This document shows positions 42,582 to 53,200 of a stretch of 64,000 bases of DNA, piece by piece (position 1 is the first letter of the stretch; the number at the start of each line of letters is the position of its first letter). The notes under the pieces are model-generated. The model made no database searches, had not been told where the DNA came from, and saw only the letters and a program-made list of their open reading frames with translations. Origin of the DNA: Planctomycetota bacterium (GTDB lineage Bacteria > Planctomycetota > UBA1135 > UBA2386); contig JAHBXX010000004.1 of the NCBI GenBank assembly GCA_019636245.1, positions 1 through 64,000 on the forward strand, read 5' to 3'. The translations under genes and the position numbers were made by a program.

Positions 42582-43589
42582 ATGAAGACCTTCCGTCTCC
42601 TCGCCTGCAGCGCCCTCGCGCTGTCCGCCGTCACCGCCCAGGACACGAAGCGCCCGCCCAAGGCGGTGCGCGTCGACTACGCGATGGTCACGCGGTTGTT
42701 CGGCACCGATCCGACCGTGCCGGCCGTCGACAACCCGCCGACGCCGGCGAAGGTCGCGCTCGGCAAGCTGCTCTACCACGAACAGGGCCTGTCGAAGAAC
42801 GGCAACCTCAGCTGCGCCTCCTGCCACGACCTGGCCACCTACGGCGTCGACAACAAGCGCGTGTCGCCCGGCAGCGACGGCCGTGACGGCGACCGCAACA
42901 CCCCCTCGACCTACAATTCGTTCCGCCAGTTCGCGCAGTTCTGGGACGGTCGCGCCAAGACCGTCGAGGAGCAGGCGACGGCGCCGGTGCTGAACCCCGT
43001 GGAGCACGGCCTCGTCGACGAGGCGGAGCTGGTCGCCCGGCTGCAGCAGAAGCCCGAGCTCGTGGCCGGCTTCAAGGCGGCCTTCCCCGACGCGGCCGAG
43101 CCGGTGACGGTCGCGAACTTCCAGCTCGCGGTCGGCGCCTTCGAACGCACGCTGGTGACCAAGTCGCGCTTCGACGCCTACCTCGACGGCGACCAGAAGG
43201 CGCTCACGAACGAGGAGAAGCAGGGGCTGAACGACTTCATGCAGGTCGGTTGCATCACCTGCCACACGACGCGCCTGCTCGGCGGCCACATGTTCCAGAA
43301 GTCGGGACTGGTGGCGCCGTACCCGAGCGACGACCTCGGTCGCGCGAAGGTCACCGGCCAGGAGTTCGACAAGCACTTCTTCAAGGTGCCGCCGCTGGTG
43401 AACGTCGAGAAGACGGCGCCGTACTACCACGACGGCAAGGTGGCGACGCTCGAGGAGGCCGTCGTCAAGATGGCCAAGCTGCAGCTCGGCCGCGACCTGA
43501 CGCCGGAGCAGACGGCGTCGATCGTCGCGTTTCTGAAGACGCTGACCGGCTCGCTGCCCGAGGAGTTCGCGCCGAAGAAGGGGCAGTAG
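42582..43589 (+). CDS. Dihaem cytochrome c peroxidase family protein
   Basis: 335 residues with a signal peptide (LLACSALALSAVTAQ), so periplasmic. Two CxxCH haem sites: CASCH (C78, C81, H82) in the N-terminal domain and CITCH (C224, C227, H228) in the C-terminal domain. The surrounding segments (LGKLLYHEQGLSKNGNLSC, NTPSTYN, FWDGRAKTVEEQA, FKVPPLVNVEKTAPYYHDG) are those of the bacterial cytochrome c peroxidase/MauG-like family, which reduces H2O2 or oxidises other substrates through high-valent haem. Whether this one is a peroxidase or a MauG-like enzyme cannot be told from the motifs. The ATG at 42582 gives the signal peptide at once. Monocistronic; 55 bp to the next gene. Confidence 0.92.
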   Translation: MKTFRLLACSALALSAVTAQDTKRPPKAVRVDYAMVTRLFGTDPTVPAVDNPPTPAKVALGKLLYHEQGLSKNGNLSCASCHDLATYGVDNKRVSPGSDGRDGDRNTPSTYNSFRQFAQFWDGRAKTVEEQATAPVLNPVEHGLVDEAELVARLQQKPELVAGFKAAFPDAAEPVTVANFQLAVGAFERTLVTKSRFDAYLDGDQKALTNEEKQGLNDFMQVGCITCHTTRLLGGHMFQKSGLVAPYPSDDLGRAKVTGQEFDKHFFKVPPLVNVEKTAPYYHDGKVATLEEAVVKMAKLQLGRDLTPEQTASIVAFLKTLTGSLPEEFAPKKGQ

Positions 43590-43644
43590 CCGAAAGCTCG
43601 CGGGGGCGGGTTGCATCGCCAGCGACCTGCTCCATCATGGCGGC

Positions 43645-44424
43645 ATGAGCGAGCTGCTGGTCGAGAGCGCCGACCCGGTGCGGGTCCTGACCCTGCACCG
43701 GCCGGAGCGCCTGAATGCGGTCACCGAGCCGCTCTACCGGCGCCTCGCCGCCGAGCTCGAGGCGGCAGCCGCCGACCCGGCGGTGCGCGCGGTCGTGTTG
43801 GCCGGCGCCGGGCGCGCCTTCTGCGTCGGCGCCGACCTGCAGGCGCACGCCGCCAGCGCGCGCGGCGACGACGACAAGCGCCGCTACGCCCAGCTCGGCC
43901 AGGATGCCGCCGCGGCGATCCTGCGCTGCGACAAGCCGGTGGTCGGCGCGGTGCACGGCCACGCGATCGGCGCCGGGCTCGAACTCGCGCTGGCCTGCGA
44001 CCTCACCGTGGTCGCCGAGGACGCCAAGCTGCGGTTCCCCGAACTGGGACTGGGTACGTTCGTCGGCGGCGGCACGACGGTGACGCTGGTCGAGCGGGTC
44101 GGCATGACCCGGGCCAAGGAACTGCTGCTGCTCGGCCGCTTCTTCTCCGGCCGCGACGCCGCCGCCTGGGGGCTCTGCAACGAGGCGGCGCCGGCCGACG
44201 CGGTGCCGGAGCGGGCGCGCTCCCTGGCCGCCGAGGCGGCCGCGATGGCGCCGCGCTCGGTGGCCTGGTGCAAGCGCCTGCTGCGCGAGGCGCGTGAGCG
44301 CACCTTGGCCGAGGCCCTGGCCGCCGAGGCCGAGGCCCTGGCCGGGTGCCTGGGCACCGAGGACTGGCACGAGGGCCTCGCCGCCTTCCGCGAGCGGCGG
44401 CCGCCGCGGTTCACCGGTGGCTGA
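43645..44424 (+). CDS. Enoyl-CoA hydratase/isomerase family protein
   Basis: 259 residues, crotonase fold. HRPERLNAVT, the oxyanion-hole segments GAGRAFCVGADL and HGHAIGAGLELALACDL, and the acidic position in FPELGLGTFVGGG are present, so hydration or isomerisation of acyl-CoA double bonds is likely. The residue after PELGLG matches sequences with the second catalytic Glu less clearly, so I do not name the exact reaction. Its last 8 bp overlap the start of the ADP-forming synthetase gene, which indicates coupled translation and a shared CoA-ester pathway. Confidence 0.88.
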   Translation: MSELLVESADPVRVLTLHRPERLNAVTEPLYRRLAAELEAAAADPAVRAVVLAGAGRAFCVGADLQAHAASARGDDDKRRYAQLGQDAAAAILRCDKPVVGAVHGHAIGAGLELALACDLTVVAEDAKLRFPELGLGTFVGGGTTVTLVERVGMTRAKELLLLGRFFSGRDAAAWGLCNEAAPADAVPERARSLAAEAAAMAPRSVAWCKRLLREARERTLAEALAAEAEALAGCLGTEDWHEGLAAFRERRPPRFTGG

Positions 44425-46552
44425 CCTGCACGCGGTCCTCGACCGGATGTTCCGGCCACGCGGCGTCGCGATCGTCGGCGCCTCCGCGGAACCCCAGAAG
44501 CGCGGCTACCAGGCGGTCGCGGCGCTGCGGCAGGCAGCCTTTGCCGGCGCGATCCACCCGATCAACCCCAAGGGCGGCGAACTGCTCGGCCTGCCGGTGC
44601 TGCCGTCGGTGGCGGCGATTCCCGGCGAGGTCGACCTGGCCCTGGTGTGCACGCCGGCCGCGACCGTGCCGCGCGTGCTCGACGAGTGCGCTGCGCGTGG
44701 CATCGCCGGCGCCGTCGTGCTGGCGCTCGGCTTCCGCGAGGTCGGCCCCGAGGGCGAGGCGCTGGAGGCGGCGATGCGCGAGGTGGTGCGGCGCACGGGC
44801 ATCCGCGTCGTCGGCCCCAACACGTCCGGCATCCTCAATCCGCACCGCGGACTCAACCTGATCGGCGTGCCGGACGTCCCGGCCGGTCGCCTGGCACTGC
44901 TGTCGCAGTCGGGCAACGTCTCGCTGCAGATCATGATCGAGTCGATGCGCCGCTCGCGCATCGGCTTCTCCCAGGTCATCGGTGTCGGCAACGAGACCGA
45001 CCTGCGGTTCGACGAGTACCTGGACTACCTCGGCGACGAGCCGAACACGGCGGCGATCGCCATGCACGTCGAGGGTTTCCGCGCCGGCCGCGCGTTCCTC
45101 GAGGTGGCCGAACGCGTGGCGGCGAAGAAGCCGGTGATCCTGCTGAAGGGCGGGCAGACGGTGCGCGGCAAGGTGGCGGCGCGTTCGCACACCGGCGCGC
45201 TGGCGGGCTCGTTCCCGGTGTTCCGGGCCGGCCTGCGCCGGGCCGGCGTCATCCTGGTGCGGCGCTCCGACGAGCTGTTCCACACCGCCGAGACGCTGGC
45301 CACGCAGCCGGCGCGCGGCGGCTACCGCGGGGTCGCCGTGGTGACCGACGGCGGCGGTCACGGCACGCTGGCGGTCGACGCGCTGCTGCGGCAGGGCGCC
45401 CAGCTGGCCGACTTCGCCGCGGCGACGACGGCGACGCTGCAGGCGCTGCTGGCCACCCGCGAGCCGCCTGGCAATCCGGTCGACCTCGCCGGTCGCGCCG
45501 ACGCCGACCCGATGGTGTTCGCGCGCTGCGTCGAAGCGGTGATGCAGGAGGACCATGTCGGCACGGTGCTCGTCGTGGGCCTGTTCGGCGGCTACCACCG
45601 GCGCTTCGCCGCCGAACTGCTCGCCCGCGAGGTGGCGGCCGCCTCGGCGCTGGTCGAGTGCGCCCGCCGGCATCGCCGGGCGTTGATCGTGCACAGCCTC
45701 TACGCCGACTCGCCGAGCGAGCCGCTCGACGTGCTGCGCGCTGCCGGCTTCCCGGTCGTGCGTTCGCTCGAGGTGGCGGCACGCTGCGCCAGCGCCTGCC
45801 ACCAGCGCGGCGTGATGCTCAGCCAGCGCCGCGGCACGCCGCCGCCGGTGCCGCAGGCCTGGGGCGGCCTGTCGGCGGTGCGCCAGCAGGAACGCCGGGT
45901 GCTGCTCGAGACCGAAGCGCGCGAACTCGTCGGCGGCTACGGGGTCAAGTTCGTGCCGGCGACGCTGTGCCGCACGCCCGAGGCGGCCGAGGCGGCCGTG
46001 GCCGCGCACGGCGGCATCGCGGCGCTGAAGGTGGTCGCCGGCGCCGTCTCGCACAAGACCGACGCCGGTGGCGTCCGTCTCGGCGTGCGGACCGCGGACG
46101 CCCGCGCCGCCTTCGCCGCGATCGAGGCCAGCGTGAGGTCGTGGTGCGCCACCCGGGGCCAGTCCCCCGACCTGCGCGGCGTGCTGGTGTCGCCGATGCT
46201 GCCCCGGCCCACCGCCGAACTGATCGTCGGCTGCCGGCGCGATCCGCACTATGGCGGCGTGCTGGTCGTCGGACTCGGCGGCACGGCCGTGGAGGTGTTG
46301 CGCGACGTGACGTTGCGGCTCCTGCCGGTGACGCGCGACGACGCCCGGCAGATGCTCAACGAGATCAAGGGCGCCCGTCTGCTGCGCGGCCACCGCGGCG
46401 CGCCGCCGGTCGACCGCGAAGCTCTGGTGGCCGCGATCCTGGCCGTTGCCGACTGCGCCCGCAGCAATCCCGAGGTCGTCGAGCTCGAGGTCAACCCGTT
46501 GTTCGCCTATGAGCACGGCTGCGTCGCCGTCGACGTGCGGGCGATGCTCTGA
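44417..46552 (+). CDS. ADP-forming acetate/acyl-CoA synthetase, alpha-beta fusion
   Basis: 711 residues from a GTG at 44417 that overlaps the upstream gene by 8 bp. The enzyme converts acyl-CoA, ADP and phosphate to acid, CoA and ATP, or the reverse. The N-terminal half is the alpha part: CoA-binding domain with FRPRGVAIVGASAEPQKRGYQ, the central domain, then SHTGALAGS, where H258 corresponds to the phosphorylated histidine of archaeal acetyl-CoA synthetase. The C-terminal third is the ATP-grasp beta part (ALKVVAGAVSHKTDAGGVRLGV, VGLGGTAVEVLRDVTLRLLPV, EVNPLFAYEHG). The order is the usual single-chain fusion. With the crotonase gene it points to energy-conserving acyl-CoA breakdown. It ends 16 bp before the convergent ABC-exporter gene. 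Confidence 0.93.
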   Translation: MADLHAVLDRMFRPRGVAIVGASAEPQKRGYQAVAALRQAAFAGAIHPINPKGGELLGLPVLPSVAAIPGEVDLALVCTPAATVPRVLDECAARGIAGAVVLALGFREVGPEGEALEAAMREVVRRTGIRVVGPNTSGILNPHRGLNLIGVPDVPAGRLALLSQSGNVSLQIMIESMRRSRIGFSQVIGVGNETDLRFDEYLDYLGDEPNTAAIAMHVEGFRAGRAFLEVAERVAAKKPVILLKGGQTVRGKVAARSHTGALAGSFPVFRAGLRRAGVILVRRSDELFHTAETLATQPARGGYRGVAVVTDGGGHGTLAVDALLRQGAQLADFAAATTATLQALLATREPPGNPVDLAGRADADPMVFARCVEAVMQEDHVGTVLVVGLFGGYHRRFAAELLAREVAAASALVECARRHRRALIVHSLYADSPSEPLDVLRAAGFPVVRSLEVAARCASACHQRGVMLSQRRGTPPPVPQAWGGLSAVRQQERRVLLETEARELVGGYGVKFVPATLCRTPEAAEAAVAAHGGIAALKVVAGAVSHKTDAGGVRLGVRTADARAAFAAIEASVRSWCATRGQSPDLRGVLVSPMLPRPTAELIVGCRRDPHYGGVLVVGLGGTAVEVLRDVTLRLLPVTRDDARQMLNEIKGARLLRGHRGAPPVDREALVAAILAVADCARSNPEVVELEVNPLFAYEHGCVAVDVRAML

Positions 46553-46568
46553 AGCGCCGGGGCGGCGA

Positions 46569-48359
46569 TCACGCGTCGGCCGCGGCCTTGGCCAGCATCC
46601 GGGCGTAGGCGCCGCGGCGCGCCACCAGCTCGGTGTGGGAGCCGGACTCGACGATGCGGCCCTGCTCCATGACCAGGATGCGGTCGGCGTCGCGCACCGT
46701 CGACAGCCGATGGGCGACGACCAGCGCCGTGCGGCCGCGCAGGGCGACCCGCAGCGCCTGCTGCAGGCGCGCCTCCGACTCGCTGTCGATGCTGGCCGTC
46801 GCCTCGTCGAGCACCAGCACGTCCGGCTCGGTGACCAGGGCGCGCGCGAACGCCAGCAGCTGGCGCTCGCCCTGCGAGAAGGTGCTGCCGCGTTCCTCGA
46901 CCGGCGCGCGCAGGCCCTGCGGCAGGCGGCGCACGAAGTCGGCGGCGCCCACGGTCTCCAGCGCCGTCCAGACGCGCGCCTCGTCGATGGTGGGGTCGAA
47001 CAGCCGCACGTTGTCGAGCACCGTGCCGGTGAACAGGAACAGATCCTGGGCGACGAACGCGATCCTGGCGCGCAGCGACGCGAGATCGAGTTCGCGCACG
47101 TCGTCGCCGTCGAGGCGCACCGCTCCGGCCGTGACGTCGCGCAACCGGGCGAGCAACGCCAGCAGCGTCGTCTTGCCGGCGCCCGTCGGCCCGACGATGG
47201 CGATCGTCTGGCCCGGCTCGGCCTGGAACGACACCTCGTGCAGCACCGGCGTCGCCGGGTCGTAGGCGAAGCCCACGCGATCGAACTCGACGCGCGCGGC
47301 GCCGCGCCGGGGACTGGGCCGCCGACGGCCGTCGGGCGGCGGGAAGCGGGGGGCGTCGAGCAGGTGGAACACGCGCTCGGCGCTGGCGAAGGCCGCCTGC
47401 AGCACGTTGTACTTCTCGCCCAGCTCCCGGACGGGCGCCGTCAACAGGGCGTAGTAGAGCCAGAACTGCACGAACTGGCCGGGTTGCAGGGTGCCGGCGA
47501 GCACCGCCGTGCCGCCGAACCACAACAGCCCGATCGTCGTCGCGCGCAGCGCCAGATCGACCAGCGAGAAGAACACCGAGAAGTGCAGCACGGTGTCGAG
47601 CCACGCGGCGGTGGTCGCCTGGTTGCGCTCGGCGTAACGCTGCAGCACGGCGGTCTCCTTGCCGTAGGCGCGGGTCGTGCGCACGCCGCCGATCAGCTCG
47701 GTCGTGTAGGCGTTCTGCAGCGCCAGCCGGCCGCGAACGGCCCGGTAGGCGCGCTGGGCGTTGCGGCGGAACAGCACGCTGATCGCGATCACGACCGGCG
47801 TCGTGGCGACGGTGAACAGCGCCAGGGGCAGGTCGAGGAAGAACAGCACGACCAGCACGCCGCCGATCTTCAGCAGGTCGAACACCGACTGCAGCACGCC
47901 GGTGGCGATCAGTTCGTTGAGGTTCTCGACGTCGCTGGTGACGCGGGTCGTCAGCTTGCCGGCCGGATTCCGTTCGTGGAAGGACAGCCCGACGCCGAGC
48001 AGGTGGTCGAACAGATGGCGGCGGACGTCGCGGATCACGCGTTGCCCGTTCCACGCCGTCAGCAGGCCGTAGGCGTAGCCGAGCAACGCGCCGCCGACGG
48101 TGACGGCGAGGAAGCCGGCGCCATACCAGGCGAGTTCGCGCAGCCGGTCGCCGCGATCGGCGTCCGGCGCCCGCATCGGCCCGTCGATCGCGTGCCGCAG
48201 CAGCCAGGGGCCGAGCAGTTCGAGCACGAACGACGCCGCCAGCAGGCCGAGGCAGCCGGCGAAGCCGCGGCGGTAGGGGCGCACGAACGGCCACAGGCGG
48301 GCCAGGAAGCCGAACTGGATCCGGCCCTCGATGGCGTCGTCCTGGTACGGGTCGGTCAT
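46569..48359 (-). CDS. ABC exporter subunit with canonical Walker B and degenerate signature (MdlB-like)
   Basis: 596 residues: an N-terminal six-helix exporter membrane domain (residues about 20-320) and a C-terminal ATPase. Walker A GPTGAGKT (390-397) and Walker B VLVLDE (E519) are normal, but the signature is FSQGE (494-498) instead of LSGGQ. The neighbour has the reverse defect, so the two should form a heterodimer with one active and one degenerate ATP site, as in the TM287/288, BmrCD and MdlAB exporters. The gene starts at 48359 and overlaps the upstream subunit in ATGA, so translation is coupled. Substrate unknown; lipids, peptides or drugs are known for the group. Confidence 0.93.
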   Translation of the reverse strand: MTDPYQDDAIEGRIQFGFLARLWPFVRPYRRGFAGCLGLLAASFVLELLGPWLLRHAIDGPMRAPDADRGDRLRELAWYGAGFLAVTVGGALLGYAYGLLTAWNGQRVIRDVRRHLFDHLLGVGLSFHERNPAGKLTTRVTSDVENLNELIATGVLQSVFDLLKIGGVLVVLFFLDLPLALFTVATTPVVIAISVLFRRNAQRAYRAVRGRLALQNAYTTELIGGVRTTRAYGKETAVLQRYAERNQATTAAWLDTVLHFSVFFSLVDLALRATTIGLLWFGGTAVLAGTLQPGQFVQFWLYYALLTAPVRELGEKYNVLQAAFASAERVFHLLDAPRFPPPDGRRRPSPRRGAARVEFDRVGFAYDPATPVLHEVSFQAEPGQTIAIVGPTGAGKTTLLALLARLRDVTAGAVRLDGDDVRELDLASLRARIAFVAQDLFLFTGTVLDNVRLFDPTIDEARVWTALETVGAADFVRRLPQGLRAPVEERGSTFSQGERQLLAFARALVTEPDVLVLDEATASIDSESEARLQQALRVALRGRTALVVAHRLSTVRDADRILVMEQGRIVESGSHTELVARRGAYARMLAKAAADA

Positions 48360-50131
48360 GACCCCGCCTCCGGCAGGCTCTCGAGGGCGGCGGCCTCGTG
48401 CTGGCGGCGGAACGCCTGCGCGTAGAGGCCGCCGAGCGCCATCAGCCGGCGGTGGTCGCCCTGCTCGACCACCCGGCCCTGGTCGAGCACCAGGATCTGG
48501 TCGGCGTCGGCCAGCACCGACAGGCGGTGCGAGGCGACCAACAGCGTGCGTCCGCGGCGCTGGCGTTCCAGCCCGCCGAGGATGCGGCGCTCGGTCAGGG
48601 GGTCGACGGCCGACAGGGTGTCGTCGAGCAGCAGGCCCGGCCGCTCGCTGAGCAGGGCGCGCGCCAGCGACACGCGCTGGCGCTGGCCGCCCGACAGGGT
48701 GACGCCGCGTTCGCCGACGATGGTCTGCAGGCCGTCGCGGAACTGCGGCAGGTCCTGGTCGAGCGCCGCGGCCGCGACCGCCGCGTCCAGGCCGACCGCC
48801 GGCTCGGCGCCGGCGAAGCCGACGTTGGCGGCGACGGTGTCGCTGAACAGGAACGGCTCCTGCGGCGCCAGCGCGAACAGCGCGCGCAGCGCCGACGGGC
48901 GCAGGTCGAGCACGTCGTGGCCGTCGACGAACACGGTGCCGCGCGGCGGATCGTAGAAGCGCATCAGCAGCGCCAGCAGCGTGGACTTGCCGCTGCCGAC
49001 CGGTCCGGCGAGGCCGAGCTTCTGGCCGGGCGCCAGCGCGAAGGAGACGTCGCGCAGCGCCGGCCGATCGCCGCCCGGGTAGGTGAACGACAGCCCCTGC
49101 ACGCGCAGGCCGCCGGACAGCGGCGGCGCGTCGCCGCTGCCCGGCTCGGGCGCCACCTCGAACAGCTCCTCGATGCGGATGCCGGCGGCGTAGGCGCGCG
49201 GCATCGTCGCCAGCGTCCAGCCGAGGATCTCCAGCGGCAAGGTCAGCAAGGCGAGGTAGCCGGTGAACTGGAACAGCTGCCCCACGGTGAGCGCGCCGTC
49301 GACGACCTGATGGCCGCCGACCAGCAGCACGCCGAGCATCACGACGCCGCTGGTCGAGTGCGACATGGCGTGCAGCAGCGACCGCAGCCGCACGAGCCGC
49401 AGGTTCGCCAGCAGGTAGCGGCGGTTGCGGGTCGCCATCGCCGCCCGTTCGCGGTCGACGATGCCGAACTGCTGCACCACGCGGATGCCGGCGAAGTCCT
49501 CCTGGGCCCGCTGCGAGATCTCGCCGATCGCCTCCTGCGACTTCTTGCTCCAGCGGTGCAGTCGGGGCATCAGCACCCGCATGCCGGCGAACAGCACCCC
49601 GAACACGGCCACCGCCGCGAGCGTGACGGGCACGTCCATGCTGGCCATCAGCCAGCCGCCGGCCGGCAGCAGGCACAGGGTGCTGCCGCCGTGCAGCAAC
49701 AGCGGCCCCATGACGAAGCGCACCAGTTCGACGTCCTGGGTCAGGCGGCTGTGCAGGTCGCCGCTGCGCGAGCGATCGAACCACGCGATCGGCAGCCGCT
49801 GCAGGTGGGCGACGAGGTCCTGCTTGAGCTGTCGCTCGACCAGTCGCGAGGCGTCGATCAGGGTCTTGCGCGACACGTAGCGGCTGCCGGACTCGAGCAG
49901 CGCCAGCACCAGCAGCAGCCAGCAGGTTCGTTCCAGGACCTCGACCGGGCCGCCGGCCTGCAGGTGGTCGAGTGCATCGCCGAGCAGCCGCGGCATCCAC
50001 AGCGAGACGGCGGCGTGCACCGGCACGAAGAACATGCCGACGAACACGAGCCCGAGGTGGCGGCGCAGCAGGGCGGCCGGTCGGCCGAAGGCGCGCGCGA
50101 TCGATCGATGCCAGGACAAGGGCCGCAGCAT
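48356..50131 (-). CDS. ABC exporter subunit with canonical signature and degenerate Walker B (MdlA-like)
   Basis: 591 residues, exporter membrane domain (about 25-310) and ATPase. Walker A GPVGSGKST (from 376) and signature LSGGQ (479-483) are canonical. Walker B is LLLDDTLSAVD, with D504 in place of the catalytic glutamate, the hallmark of the degenerate half-site in heterodimeric exporters (MdlA, BmrC, TM287 type). With the downstream subunit, the Walker A/B of this chain and the FSQGE signature of the other form the inactive site. I chose the ATG at 50131; the longer frame to 50305 would overlap the divergent promoter region of the prepilin gene. It is the first gene of the two-gene operon. 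Confidence 0.93.
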   Translation of the reverse strand: MLRPLSWHRSIARAFGRPAALLRRHLGLVFVGMFFVPVHAAVSLWMPRLLGDALDHLQAGGPVEVLERTCWLLLVLALLESGSRYVSRKTLIDASRLVERQLKQDLVAHLQRLPIAWFDRSRSGDLHSRLTQDVELVRFVMGPLLLHGGSTLCLLPAGGWLMASMDVPVTLAAVAVFGVLFAGMRVLMPRLHRWSKKSQEAIGEISQRAQEDFAGIRVVQQFGIVDRERAAMATRNRRYLLANLRLVRLRSLLHAMSHSTSGVVMLGVLLVGGHQVVDGALTVGQLFQFTGYLALLTLPLEILGWTLATMPRAYAAGIRIEELFEVAPEPGSGDAPPLSGGLRVQGLSFTYPGGDRPALRDVSFALAPGQKLGLAGPVGSGKSTLLALLMRFYDPPRGTVFVDGHDVLDLRPSALRALFALAPQEPFLFSDTVAANVGFAGAEPAVGLDAAVAAAALDQDLPQFRDGLQTIVGERGVTLSGGQRQRVSLARALLSERPGLLLDDTLSAVDPLTERRILGGLERQRRGRTLLVASHRLSVLADADQILVLDQGRVVEQGDHRRLMALGGLYAQAFRRQHEAAALESLPEAGS

Positions 50132-50295
50132 CGAGCCTGTGCGCCCCTGTTGCAAACCTCGACGGCAGGGCGCCGTCGTCGCCGCAGATCCCGTTCCGGG
50201 ACGGCGCCGCCCGATCGGCACCATGCGACCGGGGCCCTCTGCCGATAACCCGCCGGAATCCGGTCGGAGCGGGCGCTCCGCAGGAGAGCACGACC

Positions 50296-53200
50296 ATGCA
50301 TGCATCTCGTTGGCGGCGGCAGGGTGGCTTCACGCTGGTGGAAGTGACCTTCGCCTTCCTGATCCTGGTGGTCTGCGCGACCGTGCTGATCAACCATCTG
50401 TCCGTCAACTACAAGACGACGGCGACCGAGCGCGACCGGGTGTTCGCGTACACCAAGGCGCAGGCGATCCTGTCCGAGATCCAGGGCTTCGTCGACCGCG
50501 GCCAGGTCGACGCGGCGGTCGACCTCGACGTGCTCGACGACGGCGTCGTCAACCGCACGGCGCTGACGATCCAGACCCAGGCCGACGGCTCCCTGGTGCC
50601 GCCCGACCACGTGCTCTCGGGCAACTTCCAGCGCAACGGCCAGTGGATGTGGTCGCGGCGCATCACGGTGCAGCCGTTCGTCGGCCTCAACAACCGCAAC
50701 GTGCGCTACGTGACCGTGCGCATCTTCAAGAAGGACGCGCACGGCACCGATCGTCCGATCGCCGACCTGTCGGCGGTGATCAACTCGGCAGGCAGCGCCT
50801 TCCCGACCACGCAGGTGTTCGACATCTACCTGCTGGCGGTCGAGAACATCCCCGGCTGGTGGGTGTTCATGGACTCGATCAAGCCGTTCGTCGAATCGAT
50901 GATCACGGACCTCGAGAACCGCAACCCGGGCCTGGTGTTCCGCACGCACTGGATCACCAAGGCCAGCTTCGGACGCAACGCCTCCTACCGGCCCTACACC
51001 AACGACGACACCGACAGCCACGCAGCGATCCCCGATACCTACCACTACCCGGGTCGCATGCCGGCCGGCAATGCGTCGACGTACTACTACGTGCCCGACA
51101 ACATGCGGGGTCGCATCAACGTCGACGGCGTCGAGCGCAACGGCTACGACGCGAACGTCAACCCGCACCCGTACGCGCTGGCGGACTTCTTCAACCACGG
51201 CATGCGCTATCCCGACGAGCTGGCGCTGTGGCAGGCCAGGGTGGCCGCGATCGAAGCACGGGAACAGGCGATCGCCGCGGCGACCGCGGCGGGCACCCCG
51301 CCGCCGCCCGCACTGGAGGACATGTCCAAGGAGCCGACGCTACGGCTCCTGCTCGAGGACCTGTACAGCAACCCGGATCGGTACCGCAATGCACTGATGA
51401 TCAACCTGCACGGCGAGCTGCTGCCGATGCCGGCGCTGCGGAACTACAGCGATGCCGCCAAGGAGCCGGTCGGCCACCCGAACGTGCGCGTGGTCACGCA
51501 CCCGGAGGAGCTGCGGACGCGGAACAACGACGCCGGCAACACCGACCCGCTGCGGCTGCGCATCTACGCCTACCGCACGAACGCGCGCGAGGTCGCGACG
51601 CCGGTGCGCATGAGCGAGCCGATGGTCGTCGAGGTCATGGGCGTGGACCTCACCGACCCCTCGCAGCCCAAGCGCCTGGCAGCGAACGTGCAGCTGCAGA
51701 ACGTGCCGGGCGGCGTCCCCGTCGGCGGCAGCTCGAACTACGCGACGGCATGGGCGACCGCCGACCACGTCGACGATTCGCCGCCGTCGGGCGGCATGTA
51801 CTACGAGGCCGAGTTCGTCGACCCCGGCGTGGCCGGAGCGGAGCGCTTCACGCGCATCTACCTCTACGAGACGCCGCTGGTGGCGCCGCCCGTGGTGCAG
51901 AGCGGGCTGACCTATGGCCTCGCCAACACCAAGCAGGCGCAACTCTACTGGATGCCGTACGTCCCCAGCCCCGTCAAGCTGGCCAGCGGCGTGCCGAGTT
52001 TCGACGTCTGCGACCTGACCACGGCCGGCACCGGGCCGAAGAACACCGCCCGCTGGCGCCTCACGCTGCAACCCGGGGTGCTGACGAACTCGATGTTCGT
52101 CGACAACAGCGGCAACCACTACAACCCGACCGGTGACGTCGTGCTGCAGGTGCGCACCCGCATCGCCAGCGGCCTGGCCGCCGGGGACGACACCTGGCAG
52201 CAGGGCGGCCGCACCTTCCCGACGCCGGTGCAGCCCGACAACCTGTCGGTGACCTACGCCTGGTGGACAGACAGCGCGCAGGACGTGCCCTTCACCGAGC
52301 GGGCGCAGTTCAACGGCGACCCGCGCCACCTGCCGTACAAGGACTGCTTCCACGGCGGCAACGACTTCCCGAACAGCTACAACTGGTTCCACGACGCGCT
52401 GAACAACAGCAGCGAGAACGCGCGCGCCGACTTCACGAGCCTGAACACCGCGAACCTCTACAACCGCTGGAGCGCGGCGATGTCGTGCGACGTGCCGCGA
52501 TACTTCCAGCTGCTGCGCGAGGGCATCACCCGCAGCGCGATCGTCTACACGACGCTGACCGGCTACTCGTACTACTACCTGGGCATCGGCCAGGACATCG
52601 GCTACGACTCGGCGAACGGCTACGCCAACTCGATTCCCAGCGAACTGGCGCCACACGGTGCCCCGGGCTCGACGGGCTTCATCAACACCATCACCGGCGC
52701 GCGGCGCTACGCGCGTGCTGCCGGCGCCAACTACTGGTGGGGCATGCCGTGGCTCGGCGAGCTCTATCCGGACGCTTCGGCGGCGGCCTGGTTCGACATG
52801 ACGGGGGGTACGCCGCGCGGCAATCTCGCTGCAGGTACCGGCTCGGGGCAGTTCTACCAGGGCACCGTCAACAGCGTCTACGCCAGCAGCAACCGCACCG
52901 CCTTCGGCACGACGCAGAACAACTACCACCAGCGCACGGCCGACAACGGCTGCACGGCGTTCTTCAACATCGGCACTTCCTCGTCGTCGTTCCACCACAC
53001 CAGCAGCAGTGGCAACGGCAGCCTGACGGCCGTCGGCCAGGAGCTGGCGAACAACTACGGCATGGCGATGCCGTCGGGGGCGCCGATCACGCGCCCGTTC
53101 GGCCTCAACTGGAGCGGCGGCACCGGCGAACACTGGAGCTACACGCCGTACACCAGCCGCTACTCGGGTTCGCTCTACCGGACCTACTACACGCACGCCT

